Assembly: GCA_017853235.1 (NCBI GenBank)
Contig: JAFMJX010000002.1
Coordinates: 1-45,237 of the forward strand
Origin: Chitinophagaceae bacterium
Lineage (GTDB): Bacteria > Bacteroidota > Bacteroidia > Chitinophagales > Chitinophagaceae
Reading direction: 5' to 3'
DNA: 45,237 bases
Positions 36,067 through 44,102 of the stretch are shown piece by piece. Every line of letters begins with the position of its first letter. Within the stretch, counting starts at the first letter, position 1. The notes below the pieces were generated by a model. It was not told where the DNA came from and made no database searches. It saw only the letters and a program-made list of their open reading frames with translations. The position numbers and the translations under genes are program-made.

Positions 36067-36097
36067 CAAAGGTCTGATAGATGGGTGGTATACCCAA
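36067..36097 (-). promoter_or_regulatory. Candidate promoter of the SurA-like gene
   Basis: On the minus strand TTG (36097-36095), 20-base spacer, then GACCTTTG (36074-36067; 7 of 8 to TAnnTTTG). The spacer contains the inverted repeat TGGGT-N5-ACCCA (36082-36096), so this could also be an operator. Confidence 0.4.
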
Positions 36098-36116
36098 CTA
36101 TCAAATCTTAATTATT

Positions 36117-38945
36117 TTATAAAGTACGCTTTACTTCTTCCTCTTCAAATGCTTCTACGATATCACCTACTTTTAAGTCAATAAAGTTTTTGATCGTCAA
36201 GCCGCATTCCATATTTGAAACCACGTCTTTCACGTCGTCCTTAAAGCGTTTCAAGCTTCCTAATTCGGCAGCCTGACCTTCCCCTTTAGGATATTCTACG
36301 ATACCATCACGAATGATACGTATTTTACTGTTACGACTTAATTTACCATCCAATACAAAACAACCAGCAACAGTGGCTTTATCAAATTTGTACACTTCGC
36401 GTACTTCCACATTCGCTGTAATTTTTTCTTGGATCTTAGGCTCTAACATACCTTCCATAGCGCTCTTAATTTCATCAATAGCGTTGTAGATAATAGAGTA
36501 TAATTTAATTTCCACTCCTTCATTTTCCGCTAACTTATTTGCTTGCATAGAAGGACGAACGTTAAATCCAATAATAATCGCATCAGAAGCTGCAGACAAC
36601 AATACATCTGATTCAGAAATTTGTCCTACTCCTTTTAAAACAACTCTAACTGCAATTTCTTCGGTAGAAAGTTTTTGTAAAGAATCACTTAAGGCTTCTA
36701 CAGAACCATCCACATCCCCTTTGATGATAATATTCAATTCCTTAAAGTTTCCTAATGCTAAACGACGACCAATTTCATCTAAAGTAATATGTTTTCTAGT
36801 TCTTAAACCTTGTTCTCTTAATAATTGAGCACGTTTAGTAGCTAATTCTTTGGCTTCCGATTCGTCTTCAAATACTTTGAATTTTTCACCTGCTTGAGGT
36901 GCTCCATTTAATCCTAATATCACCACAGGTGTAGATGGAGGTGCTGTTTCAATACGTTGATTACGCTCATTGAACATCGCTTTGACTCTTCCATAAAACT
37001 GACCTGATAAAATTAAATCTCCTTGGCGTAAAGTTCCATTTTGAACCAAGATGGTTGCTACATATCCACGTCCTTTATCTAAAGAGGCTTCAATAATAGT
37101 TCCAGTTGCTTCACGATTTGGATTGGCTTTTAAATCTAGAATTTCAGATTCCAATAATACTTTTTCTAATAAAGCATCTACATTTAAACCTTGCTTAGCA
37201 GACAATTCTTGGTTTTGGAATTTACCACCCCAAGCCTCTACTAAAATATTCATTTGAGAAAGTTGCTCATATATTTTTTGTGGATTGGCACCATCCTTAT
37301 CAATTTTATTCACCGCAAAAATCATAGGAACACTTGCAGCTTGAGAGTGACTGATGGCTTCTCTAGTTTGAGGCATCACAGCATCGTCTGCAGCGACAAC
37401 TATAATAGAGATATCAGTTACTTTAGCACCACGCGCACGCATCGCAGTAAAGGCTTCGTGACCCGGCGTATCTAAGAAAGTAATTGCTTTACCATTTGGC
37501 AAGGTCACTTCATAGGCACCAATATGTTGCGTGATACCTCCTGCTTCCCCTGCTACTACATTGGCATTACGTATATAATCTAGTAAAGAAGTTTTACCAT
37601 GATCTACGTGACCCATAATAGTTACAATAGGAGGACGTTCAACCAAATTCGCTTGATCTTCTAATTCTTCTTCTTCATCCATTTCATCGGCTTCTTCCAA
37701 TCCTACAAATTCAACTTCAAAGCCAAATTCGCTTGCAACTAATTCAATTACTTCCGCATCTAAACGTTGGTTAATGGAAACCATGATGCCCAAGTTCATA
37801 CACTTACTAATGATATCAGCAAAACTTACATCCATTAAACTAGATAACTCACTCACTGTCACAAACTCGGTGACTTGTAATTTATTGTTTTCTAGATTTT
37901 CATTTTGTTCGTTTTCCGCTGCTTCTTCGCGTTTAGCACGACGATATTTTGATTTCAATGATTTACCTCTTCCACCCGCGCCAGATAATTTTGCTTGGGT
38001 TTCTTTGATTTTATCTTGAATCGCTTTTTGATCAATTTCTTTTTGTTCGGCGGTTTGTGGTGCATATTTATTATTGCGCCCCCCTGCTCCCGGACGATTT
38101 CCACCTGGACGATTTCCACCTTGTTGTCCTGGGCGATTGCCTCCTTGTTGGTTTCCACCTGGACGATTTCCTCCCCCTTGTTGACCTCCTTGTTGAGGTT
38201 GATTTGGTCGGTTTCCGCCACCTTGCACTGGAATACGTTTACGAACACGTTTTTCCTCTTGACTCATTGGTTTAGGACGCGTATCACTATTCATAGGTAA
38301 ATCAATTTTACCCATAATTTTTGGACCTTCTAAACGAGTTGCTTGAATATTCTCAATTTTTCCATGCACATTTTCGGGCGCGATCGAATGATCTACTGGA
38401 GGTTCTACTGGTTTGTCTTCTGCTTTTGTTGCTTTCTTTTTTGGAGCAGCTGGAGCAGGAGTTTCAGCTTTAGGTTCTTCCGCTTTTTTAGTTCCTTTTT
38501 TAGGACGAGTTGAAGAATCAATTTGAGATAAATCTATTTTATCTACTACTTTAGGTGCTTCTACTTCAGGCGCCTTTATATTAACAGGAGCTTCTTCAGC
38601 AACTGGTGCCGCTTTGGTAACTGGAGCTGCAGCTTCTACAGCAGGTGTTTCAACCACTGGCTTTTTAGCAGCAGGTGCCGCTTTTTTTGCGGTTTCCTCT
38701 TCTTTTTTGCCTTTATCTGCAATAGCATTCTTTGGCAATTCAACATGATCTGCTTTATCTCTAGCGACCTTATCACTTTGGAATTCGGCTTGTAGAGAAT
38801 AATACTGATCCTCTGTTAATTTAGCTGCTGGCTTAAGGTCATCCTTAGGATAACCTTTTTTTACTAGGAATTCAATCAGGGTATCCTGACCGATGTTAAA
38901 TTCCTTAGCAGCTGCTAGCAGTCTTGGTAGTTTCAATTCTGACAT
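36117..38945 (-). CDS. infB: Translation initiation factor IF-2
   Basis: GTPase that places initiator tRNA on the 30S subunit and promotes subunit joining. 942 residues. IF2N domain at 1-60 (KEFNIGQDTLIEFLVKKG), then a long Ala/Pro/Lys/Glu-rich linker, a Gly/Asn/Arg/Pro/Gln repeat (about 241-286), a second IF2N-like region (about 350-410), and the G domain from about 440 with GHVDHGKTSL, DTPGHEAF and NKIDK, then domains II-IV. The linker and GNRPGG repeat are disordered in character. Third gene of rimP-nusA-infB; 81 bases after nusA. Confidence 0.98.
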   Translation of the reverse strand: MSELKLPRLLAAAKEFNIGQDTLIEFLVKKGYPKDDLKPAAKLTEDQYYSLQAEFQSDKVARDKADHVELPKNAIADKGKKEEETAKKAAPAAKKPVVETPAVEAAAPVTKAAPVAEEAPVNIKAPEVEAPKVVDKIDLSQIDSSTRPKKGTKKAEEPKAETPAPAAPKKKATKAEDKPVEPPVDHSIAPENVHGKIENIQATRLEGPKIMGKIDLPMNSDTRPKPMSQEEKRVRKRIPVQGGGNRPNQPQQGGQQGGGNRPGGNQQGGNRPGQQGGNRPGGNRPGAGGRNNKYAPQTAEQKEIDQKAIQDKIKETQAKLSGAGGRGKSLKSKYRRAKREEAAENEQNENLENNKLQVTEFVTVSELSSLMDVSFADIISKCMNLGIMVSINQRLDAEVIELVASEFGFEVEFVGLEEADEMDEEEELEDQANLVERPPIVTIMGHVDHGKTSLLDYIRNANVVAGEAGGITQHIGAYEVTLPNGKAITFLDTPGHEAFTAMRARGAKVTDISIIVVAADDAVMPQTREAISHSQAASVPMIFAVNKIDKDGANPQKIYEQLSQMNILVEAWGGKFQNQELSAKQGLNVDALLEKVLLESEILDLKANPNREATGTIIEASLDKGRGYVATILVQNGTLRQGDLILSGQFYGRVKAMFNERNQRIETAPPSTPVVILGLNGAPQAGEKFKVFEDESEAKELATKRAQLLREQGLRTRKHITLDEIGRRLALGNFKELNIIIKGDVDGSVEALSDSLQKLSTEEIAVRVVLKGVGQISESDVLLSAASDAIIIGFNVRPSMQANKLAENEGVEIKLYSIIYNAIDEIKSAMEGMLEPKIQEKITANVEVREVYKFDKATVAGCFVLDGKLSRNSKIRIIRDGIVEYPKGEGQAAELGSLKRFKDDVKDVVSNMECGLTIKNFIDLKVGDIVEAFEEEEVKRTL
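38090..38225 (-). repeat. Imperfect codon repeat encoding a GNRPGG/QQGG tract within infB
   Basis: Inside infB, short units encoding variants of GGNRPG and QQGG repeat about eight times (residues about 241-286). At DNA level the units such as CCTGGACGATTTCC recur. In-frame and without frameshift, so it is a length-variable disordered tract rather than damage. Confidence 0.7.
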
Positions 38946-39002
38946 TCTGTTATTTTTTGTCCCGAATCATCTGTTGGATGTATCGGAACGAGTCACCTAA
39001 TA

Positions 39003-39010
39003 CAAATATA
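39003..39010 (-). promoter_or_regulatory. Possible internal -7 box before infB
   Basis: TATATTTG on the minus strand, an exact TAnnTTTG match, lies just after the nusA stop codon and 58 bases before infB. No -33 box at standard spacing. May give infB extra transcription independent of rimP-nusA. Confidence 0.35.
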
Positions 39011-39026
39011 CTTTCAAAAATCAAGG

Positions 39027-40277
39027 TTATTCACCTTTATCAAACTCTTCTTGTAAGATTCTTCTCACGTCTGCGATTGTCTCTTTTTCTAAATCCGTTC
39101 TGCGTTCTAATTCCTCTGGACTTAACTTGATGACACTGCGGGCAGTATCACAACCCACACGCTTAAATTCGTCAATAATCCAAGTTTCAATTTCATCGCT
39201 AAATTCATCTAAGTCAATATCAAATTCATCCACCATTTCTTCATCTTCGCGGTACACATCTAATTCGTATCCGGTTAATTCGGAAGCTAATTTAATATTT
39301 ACACCACGACGACCAATCGCTAAAGAAACTTGATCTGCTTTTAAATAAACTTCAACACGTTTGGTATCATTATCAATGTTCATGTAGCTAATTTTTGCTG
39401 GCGTCAAGGAACGTTGAATTAATAACTGCGTGTTAGTGGTATAGTTAATAACATCGATGTTTTCATTTTTCAATTCTCTAACAATTCCATGAATACGACT
39501 TCCTTTCATACCCACACAAGCACCCACTGGATCAATACGATCATCAAAAGATTCCACTGCAACTTTAGCGCGTTCTCCTGGTTCACGAACAATTTTTTTG
39601 ATAGTGATTAAACCGTCAAAAATTTCAGGTACTTCAATTTCTAACAACTTCGCAAGGAATAAAGGACTGGTTCTAGATAAAATAATAACTGGTGAATTAT
39701 TTTTCATATCCACTCTTGCTACTACTGCACGAATATTCTCTCCTTTTTTGAAAAAGTCCTGTGGAATTTGTTCTGTCTTAGGAAGAATTAATTCATTTCC
39801 TTCTTCATCTAATAATAAAACTTCTTTTTTCCATACTTGATAAATTTCAGCATTGATGATATCGCCAATTCTATCAGAATATTTTTTAACTAAAACATTT
39901 TTCTTTAAATCATTAATACGAGAAGCTAAAGTTTGTTTAGCAGCTAAAATAGCACGACGACCAAAATCAAGAATATCTACCTCCTCATATAAGTCCTCAC
40001 CTATCTCAAAGTCAGGCTCAATAGTGATTGCGTAAGAGTAAGAAACTTCTTCCAATGGGTTATCTACATCGTCATCTGGACGAATTTGGCGACGACGAAT
40101 AATCTCAAGGTCACCTTTTTCGGCATTTACAATGACATCGAAGTTTTCATCACTGCCATATTTTTTTCTGATCAAAGTTTTGAAAACATCTTCCACTACT
40201 TTCATCATCGTAGGACGATCAATATTTTCAGCGTCTTTAAACTCCTGAAATGCGTCGATCAAATTTATACTTGCCAT
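39027..40277 (-). CDS. nusA: Transcription termination/antitermination factor NusA
   Basis: RNA-polymerase-associated elongation factor that stimulates pausing and intrinsic termination. 416 residues from the ATG MASINLIDAFQEF; an upstream in-frame TTG would add six residues but the ATG matches the usual family start. N-terminal polymerase-binding domain (about 1-125), S1 domain (about 130-200), two KH domains (KGSRIHGIVRELKNENI and RRGVNIKLASELTGYELDV) and a short acidic tail with a final helix pair. It lacks the tandem acidic repeats of the E. coli protein, as in most non-proteobacteria. Middle gene of the operon, 36 bases after rimP. Confidence 0.97.
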   Translation of the reverse strand: MASINLIDAFQEFKDAENIDRPTMMKVVEDVFKTLIRKKYGSDENFDVIVNAEKGDLEIIRRRQIRPDDDVDNPLEEVSYSYAITIEPDFEIGEDLYEEVDILDFGRRAILAAKQTLASRINDLKKNVLVKKYSDRIGDIINAEIYQVWKKEVLLLDEEGNELILPKTEQIPQDFFKKGENIRAVVARVDMKNNSPVIILSRTSPLFLAKLLEIEVPEIFDGLITIKKIVREPGERAKVAVESFDDRIDPVGACVGMKGSRIHGIVRELKNENIDVINYTTNTQLLIQRSLTPAKISYMNIDNDTKRVEVYLKADQVSLAIGRRGVNIKLASELTGYELDVYREDEEMVDEFDIDLDEFSDEIETWIIDEFKRVGCDTARSVIKLSPEELERRTDLEKETIADVRRILQEEFDKGE

Positions 40278-40313
40278 AACATACTTTTTTTTCAAGCACT
40301 GCTTGATGATTTG

Positions 40314-40784
40314 TTAAAATTGTATTTGAACTATTGTTGATTTTATATTTTCAAACGGTATAAGCAGTTGTTGTTGCACTGCTTTTTTTCCTTTGCCTTC
40401 GGTCCACTCAATTAAAATATCCGCTTCCGCTACAGTGAGTAAAATGCCTTCTTTCACCACTCCATCCAACAAAGTAACTTGTACTTTTCTACCCACATTT
40501 TTGTTGTATTGTCGCTTCAGCAACAAAGGCTCGTCTACACCCGGTGATGAAACTTCTAATGAAAAATCACCCTCAGGAAACCATGCTTCTTCTTCTATCG
40601 CCTTATATAATTTGCGATTAAAAAAAGTACATTTCTCAATTGGCAAACCTTGATCCCCATCCAAAAACACTTTAATATTATTGGTAGGCTTGATTTTAAT
40701 TTGCACAATAAAATAGCTTGACTCCTCTTCTAAAAAAGATTCAATGACTGCTTTTACTTTATCAATTAATAGGTTTGGTTCCAT
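40314..40784 (-). CDS. rimP: Ribosome maturation factor RimP
   Basis: 156-residue factor for 30S subunit maturation. The N-terminal alpha/beta part contains VFLDGDQGLPIEKC and the hallmark LEVSSPGVDEPL, followed by an SH3-like C-terminal domain (RKVQVTLLDGVVKEGIL). First gene of the conserved rimP-nusA-infB operon. The 5' UTR contains a strong terminator-type hairpin whose U-tract ends a few bases before this start codon, an unusual arrangement that points to control by premature termination. Confidence 0.95.
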   Translation of the reverse strand: MEPNLLIDKVKAVIESFLEEESSYFIVQIKIKPTNNIKVFLDGDQGLPIEKCTFFNRKLYKAIEEEAWFPEGDFSLEVSSPGVDEPLLLKRQYNKNVGRKVQVTLLDGVVKEGILLTVAEADILIEWTEGKGKKAVQQQLLIPFENIKSTIVQIQF

Positions 40785-40821
40785 AGTAAAAAAAGAAGAA
40801 GGGAACGATTTCGTTCCCTTC
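40785..40821 (-). terminator. Terminator-like hairpin in the rimP leader (candidate NusA-responsive attenuator)
   Basis: GAAGGGAACG (40798-40807) pairs perfectly with CGTTCCCTTC (40812-40821), loop ATTT, and on the minus strand is followed by TTCTTTTTTT and then the rimP ATG. There is no U-tract in the other direction. Because it ends directly before rimP, no promoter fits between it and the gene, so every transcript of the operon from upstream must pass it. Confidence 0.8.
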
Positions 40822-40840
40822 GATAGCTTTTACACTGGTC

Positions 40841-40848
40841 CAAAGGTA
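40841..40848 (-). promoter_or_regulatory. Candidate -7 box of the rimP-nusA-infB operon
   Basis: TACCTTTG on the minus strand, exact TAnnTTTG match and identical to the typA box. Predicted transcript start about 40835, giving a leader of about 50 bases that contains the terminator hairpin. The -33 box is not clear. Confidence 0.5.
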
Positions 40849-40890
40849 ATAAATAGGGATGAAATAACCATAAAATAATAGAATAGCCCT

Positions 40891-40898
40891 TATTTTTG
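40891..40898 (+). promoter_or_regulatory. Candidate -7 box of the DUF4834 gene
   Basis: TATTTTTG, exact TAnnTTTG match, ends only four bases before the ATG. If used, the mRNA would start at or next to the start codon (leaderless). Confidence 0.45.
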
Positions 40899-40902
40899 TA
40901 AT

Positions 40903-41115
40903 ATGAGCAAGTTGATTTTTTACGGTTTAATGATCTATTTCCTTTACAAACTGATCTTCAATATTGTTGTTCCAGTAAGCGATGGCATTAAAAATGTAAG
41001 GCAGAATATGGAACAAAGACAATCCTCTTCTACAACTCCTAATGCTTCATCTACTCCCCCTAAAAAGGAGACCCCAAAAGACGAAGAATACATTGATTTT
41101 GAGGAAGTTAAGTAA
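40903..41115 (+). CDS. DUF4834-family small membrane protein
   Basis: 70 residues: one hydrophobic N-terminal segment (about 4-25, LIFYGLMIYFLYKLIFNIVVPV), a polar Ser/Thr/Pro-rich linker and a conserved acidic end EEYIDFEEVK. This layout matches the DUF4834 family seen in Bacteroidota, function unknown. The C-terminal tail probably faces the cytoplasm. Divergent from the rimP operon, which suggests a conserved neighbourhood rather than shared function. Confidence 0.7.
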   Translation: MSKLIFYGLMIYFLYKLIFNIVVPVSDGIKNVRQNMEQRQSSSTTPNASSTPPKKETPKDEEYIDFEEVK

Positions 41116-41146
41116 TATTCACGCTTGCATAAACTCCAATAAAAGC

Positions 41147-41770
41147 TTACAAGTAATCAAAAATACATTGATGTATTTTCATACATTCTGTTAAATGTAT
41201 AGTAGACATACCCAAGGAAGCTGCCGCTTCCACATTTGGCTTGTTATCATCAATAAATAAAGTCTCAGAAGCCATAAGTGATTCATTTTCAAGTATTTGA
41301 GCAAAAGATGCAGGATCTGGTTTGCGCATCCCTAATTCATGTGAAAAATATGCTTTCTTAAAAATACTTTGAAAGGGGACATCCGCTACTTCTCTTTCAA
41401 ATTCGGGTATAAAATGGTCAAAATGTATTTGATTGGTATTGGAAAACAAATAAATATTGTATGCTCGGTCATTTTCTAATATCCAATTGATAGCCGCTTT
41501 TCGATAACCCATTAATAGTGAATTCCATGCAGTTGTAATTTGTAATGGGCTTAACACTACTGGAGAAATTTTATTAAAGCCTTCAAAAAATTGTGTCTGA
41601 TTTATGGTGCCCTTTTCTAGTTCAAAAAATAAGGGATCTGATTGATTTAAAGTAAAATAGGTTTCAAAATGAGGAATCCCCAATTCCTCAAAGGATTGGT
41701 ACATTTTTGTAAAATCAATGTCATATAATACATTACCTAAATCAAAAATTATATTTTTAACTTTATTCAT
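41147..41770 (-). CDS. HAD-superfamily phosphatase (YihX-like)
   Basis: 207 residues with the HAD motifs: motif I IIFDLGNVLYDID (nucleophile Asp10), motif II FSNTNQIH, the conserved lysine in GMRKPDPASF, and motif IV LFIDDNKPNV. Cap insertion after motif I is of the small alpha-helical C1 type. The DLGNV form of motif I is that of YihX-like sugar phosphatases and haloacid-dehalogenase-like hydrolases of broad specificity; the substrate is not predictable. No terminator is visible after it, so transcripts may run antisense into the DUF4834 gene. Confidence 0.88.
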   Translation of the reverse strand: MNKVKNIIFDLGNVLYDIDFTKMYQSFEELGIPHFETYFTLNQSDPLFFELEKGTINQTQFFEGFNKISPVVLSPLQITTAWNSLLMGYRKAAINWILENDRAYNIYLFSNTNQIHFDHFIPEFEREVADVPFQSIFKKAYFSHELGMRKPDPASFAQILENESLMASETLFIDDNKPNVEAAASLGMSTIHLTECMKIHQCIFDYL

Positions 41771-41795
41771 AAATCAATGTTGAAATCAAATCCAA

Positions 41796-41942
41796 ATGAG
41801 TAAAAAAGGAAAAAGTCGAAGTCAAAAAATGTATGATAAAGAATTTGGAAATCATATATTATTGTTTAATAAGCTTACCGTTAGCAGGACTAAAGGTAAA
41901 TCTTATTCATCTTATATAGCGTTTAGTCTATTTAATTCATAA
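41796..41942 (+). CDS. Small basic ORF (48 residues), hypothetical
   Basis: ATG-to-TAA ORF encoding a protein that starts MSKKGKSRSQKMYDKEFGNH, rich in Lys/Arg/Ser, with a hydrophobic-aromatic end (SYIAFSLFNS). It fills most of the gap between the HAD gene and the VOC gene, on the VOC strand and 21 bases before it. No known domain. It could be a real small protein, possibly nucleic-acid-binding by charge, or a chance ORF in AT-rich DNA; nothing in the sequence decides. Confidence 0.35.
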   Translation: MSKKGKSRSQKMYDKEFGNHILLFNKLTVSRTKGKSYSSYIAFSLFNS

Positions 41943-41963
41943 AATAATTTAAAAAAATATTGA

Positions 41964-42362
41964 ATGTCACAGCAATTAGCGCATATAAGTTTAGTAGTAA
42001 GAGACTATGATGAAGCGATACAATATTATACTCAGGTTTTGGGATTTAAATTAATAGAAGACACAAAATTGTCTGATGTTAAAAGATGGGTAATCGTAGA
42101 ACCCAATGGCAGCATGGGTGGATGTCAATTATTATTGGCAAAGGCAGCTACTCCCGAACAAGAAAAACATATTGGGAATCAAACTGGAGGAAGGGTATTT
42201 TTATTTTTATTTACGGATGATTTTGAAAGAGATTATCAAAATTATATTGCTAAAGGCGTCCTATTCACAATAGCTCCTCATACCGAAGAATATGGCACGG
42301 TTGCCGTATTTAAAGATTTATATGGAAATCTTTGGGATTTAATTCAGCCAAATAAAAAGTAA
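41964..42362 (+). CDS. VOC-family (glyoxalase/bleomycin-resistance fold) protein
   Basis: 132 residues, a single pair of beta-alpha-beta-beta-beta modules: AHISLVVRDYDEAIQYYTQVLGF opens the fold and FKDLYGNLWDLIQP closes it, with the presumed metal ligands His7 (N-terminal strand) and an acidic residue in the second half less clear. Members include lyases, dioxygenases and binding proteins; the sequence gives no substrate. Convergent with the Lrp-type regulator, 16 bases between stops. Confidence 0.88.
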   Translation: MSQQLAHISLVVRDYDEAIQYYTQVLGFKLIEDTKLSDVKRWVIVEPNGSMGGCQLLLAKAATPEQEKHIGNQTGGRVFLFLFTDDFERDYQNYIAKGVLFTIAPHTEEYGTVAVFKDLYGNLWDLIQPNKK

Positions 42363-42378
42363 AACCCAAAAAATATTT

Positions 42379-42837
42379 TTATAAAGGAAGTGCAGTTGTG
42401 ACTTTTATTTCATCCATCACAAATAAACTATTAATGTGAGCCACCATGGGGAGTACTGCTAATTTTTCTTGATAAAACTGATTATATGTTTCTACGTCCT
42501 TGGTTACTAATTTTAAATAATAGTCAAAGCTACCCGACACTAAACTACAGGATATAATTTCGGGAAATTGAGCAATGGTTTTTTCAAATTCAGAAAAATG
42601 ACTTTTAGTTTGTTTATCTAAAGTCACCTGACAATGCACTACCAATCCAAGTTCTAATTTTTTTCGATCCAATAATGCCACATATTGTTGGATATAACCT
42701 TCGTTTTCTAATCTTTTAACACGATCATGCGTAGGACTTAAGGAAAGATTAACCTGCTTACTGATGTCTTTTAGGGTTACTAAAGCATTTGTTTGTAACA
42801 ATTTTAAGATGGATCGATCAATATTGTCTATGGCCAT
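42379..42837 (-). CDS. Lrp/AsnC-family transcriptional regulator
   Basis: 152 residues: N-terminal winged HTH (IDNIDRSILKLLQTNALVTLKDI then SLSPTHDRVKRLENEGYI) and a C-terminal RAM ligand-binding domain (about 65-150, with VSGSFDYYLKLV). Feast/famine regulators of this type bind amino acids and form octamers. It is divergent from alanine dehydrogenase, an arrangement known for AldR-type regulators of ald, so alanine-responsive control of ald is the natural inference. Both 5' regions carry the same 9-mer next to the -7 box. Confidence 0.93.
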   Translation of the reverse strand: MAIDNIDRSILKLLQTNALVTLKDISKQVNLSLSPTHDRVKRLENEGYIQQYVALLDRKKLELGLVVHCQVTLDKQTKSHFSEFEKTIAQFPEIISCSLVSGSFDYYLKLVTKDVETYNQFYQEKLAVLPMVAHINSLFVMDEIKVTTALPL

Positions 42838-42846
42838 AACGAAATA

Positions 42847-42979
42847 ATTTCTGTAAAAAGTTATTTTTGAACTCTAAACTACCAATTATTTGTTTAAAAT
42901 ATCTTTTTTACCATATTTTTTACTGAATTTTTATATAAATAAAAGAATATTTCCTTTTGAGTGATATTTGTACAGAAAT
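42847..42979. promoter_or_regulatory. Paired 9-mer elements in the lrp/ald divergent region
   Basis: ATTTCTGTA (42847-42855) and TACAGAAAT (42971-42979) are exact inverted copies, each 10-14 bases from the start codon of one gene. Read in the direction of each gene, TACAGAAAT follows directly on a -7-like sequence (TAACTTTT for lrp, GATATTTG for ald). This placement over both transcript starts suits a shared operator, probably for the Lrp-family protein. The rest of the 155-base interval is AT-rich and without other clear signals. Confidence 0.45.
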
Positions 42980-42992
42980 AAAAACAAATATT

Positions 42993-44078
42993 ATGATCAT
43001 TGGAGTTCCTAAAGAAATTAAGATACAAGAGTACCGAGTAGGTCTTACTCCAGAAGGAGTAGATGCTTTAAGCAGACAAGGACATACCATTTATGTAGAA
43101 ACGCAAGCAGGTGCAGGTTCTGGTTTTTCGGACGATGCCTATAAAAATGCTGGTGCAAGTATTTTAGCGACTGCAAAAGAAGTATATGAAATTGCCGAAA
43201 TGATTGTAAAAGTGAAAGAGCCTTTGGCAGTAGAATATCCTTTAATAAAATCAGGTCAAATTTTATTCACCTATTTCCATTTTGCAGCGTCTAAGGAACT
43301 AACCGATGCCATGATGAAATCTCATGCAGTTTGTATTGCATATGAAACTGTTGAATTGCCTGATGGTTCACTGCCATTATTGGTTCCTATGTCGGAAGTG
43401 GCAGGTAGAATGGCTGTGAATGTGGGAGCTTATTATTTAGGTAAGCCATTTGGTGGTAAAGGAAAATTATTAGGTGGTGTTCCAGGGGTGAAGCCAGCCG
43501 AAGTATTAATTATAGGAGGGGGAATTGTAGGAACACAAGCTGCGAAGATGGCTGCTGGTTTAGGTGCCAATGTCACTATCATGGATACCAATTTAACACG
43601 ATTAAGATATTTATCAGATGTGATGCCTGCCAATGTAGTCACTCAATATTCTACCGTTTTAGCAATTCGCGAAAAATTACCACATACCGATTTAGTCATT
43701 GGTGCAGTATTATTACATGGAGCTAAAGCACCTCACTTAATAAAGAAGGAAGATTTAAAAACCATGGAAGCAGGTTCGGTTGTGGTGGATGTTGCAGTTG
43801 ATCAAGGTGGATGTATTGAAACTTGTCGTCCAACTACACATGAAAATCCGGTGTATGTGGAAGAAAATGTATTGCACTATTGTGTAGCAAATATGCCAGG
43901 TGCCGTTCCACAAACATCTACACGTGCATTAACACAAGCTACTTTACCTTATGCAATGTCTATAGCAAACAAAGGTTGGGAAAAAGCATGTGCCGAAAAT
44001 CCAGCTTTAGCAAAAGGGTTAAATATTCGTGCGGGAAAAATTTTGCACAAAGGGGTATCAGAAGCGTTTAATGGATAA
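42993..44078 (+). CDS. ald: Alanine dehydrogenase
   Basis: NAD-dependent interconversion of alanine with pyruvate and ammonia. 361 residues from the ATG chosen because it gives the canonical start MIIGVPKEIKIQEYRVGLTP; an in-frame TTG 36 bases earlier would add twelve unconserved residues. Substrate-binding Arg15, Lys in VKVKEP and His in FTYFHFAAS are present, then the Rossmann motif LIIGGGIVGTQAAKMAAGLGANVTIMD and the late NMPGAVPQTSTRAL. Controlled in all likelihood by the divergent Lrp-type regulator. Followed by a bidirectional terminator. Confidence 0.95.
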   Translation: MIIGVPKEIKIQEYRVGLTPEGVDALSRQGHTIYVETQAGAGSGFSDDAYKNAGASILATAKEVYEIAEMIVKVKEPLAVEYPLIKSGQILFTYFHFAASKELTDAMMKSHAVCIAYETVELPDGSLPLLVPMSEVAGRMAVNVGAYYLGKPFGGKGKLLGGVPGVKPAEVLIIGGGIVGTQAAKMAAGLGANVTIMDTNLTRLRYLSDVMPANVVTQYSTVLAIREKLPHTDLVIGAVLLHGAKAPHLIKKEDLKTMEAGSVVVDVAVDQGGCIETCRPTTHENPVYVEENVLHYCVANMPGAVPQTSTRALTQATLPYAMSIANKGWEKACAENPALAKGLNIRAGKILHKGVSEAFNG

Positions 44079-44102
44079 TTGATTTTTGGTGATAAAAAAA
44101 AC

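Noticed and set aside
37995..38300. Long open frames antisense to or overlapping infB at the repeat tract
   Set aside because: The repetitive codons of the GNRPGG tract keep several frames open; the translations are repeat artefacts.
42957..42992. N-terminal extension of ald from an in-frame TTG
   Set aside because: The family start MIIGVPKEI is encoded at the ATG, and the extension overlaps the putative operator and transcript start.
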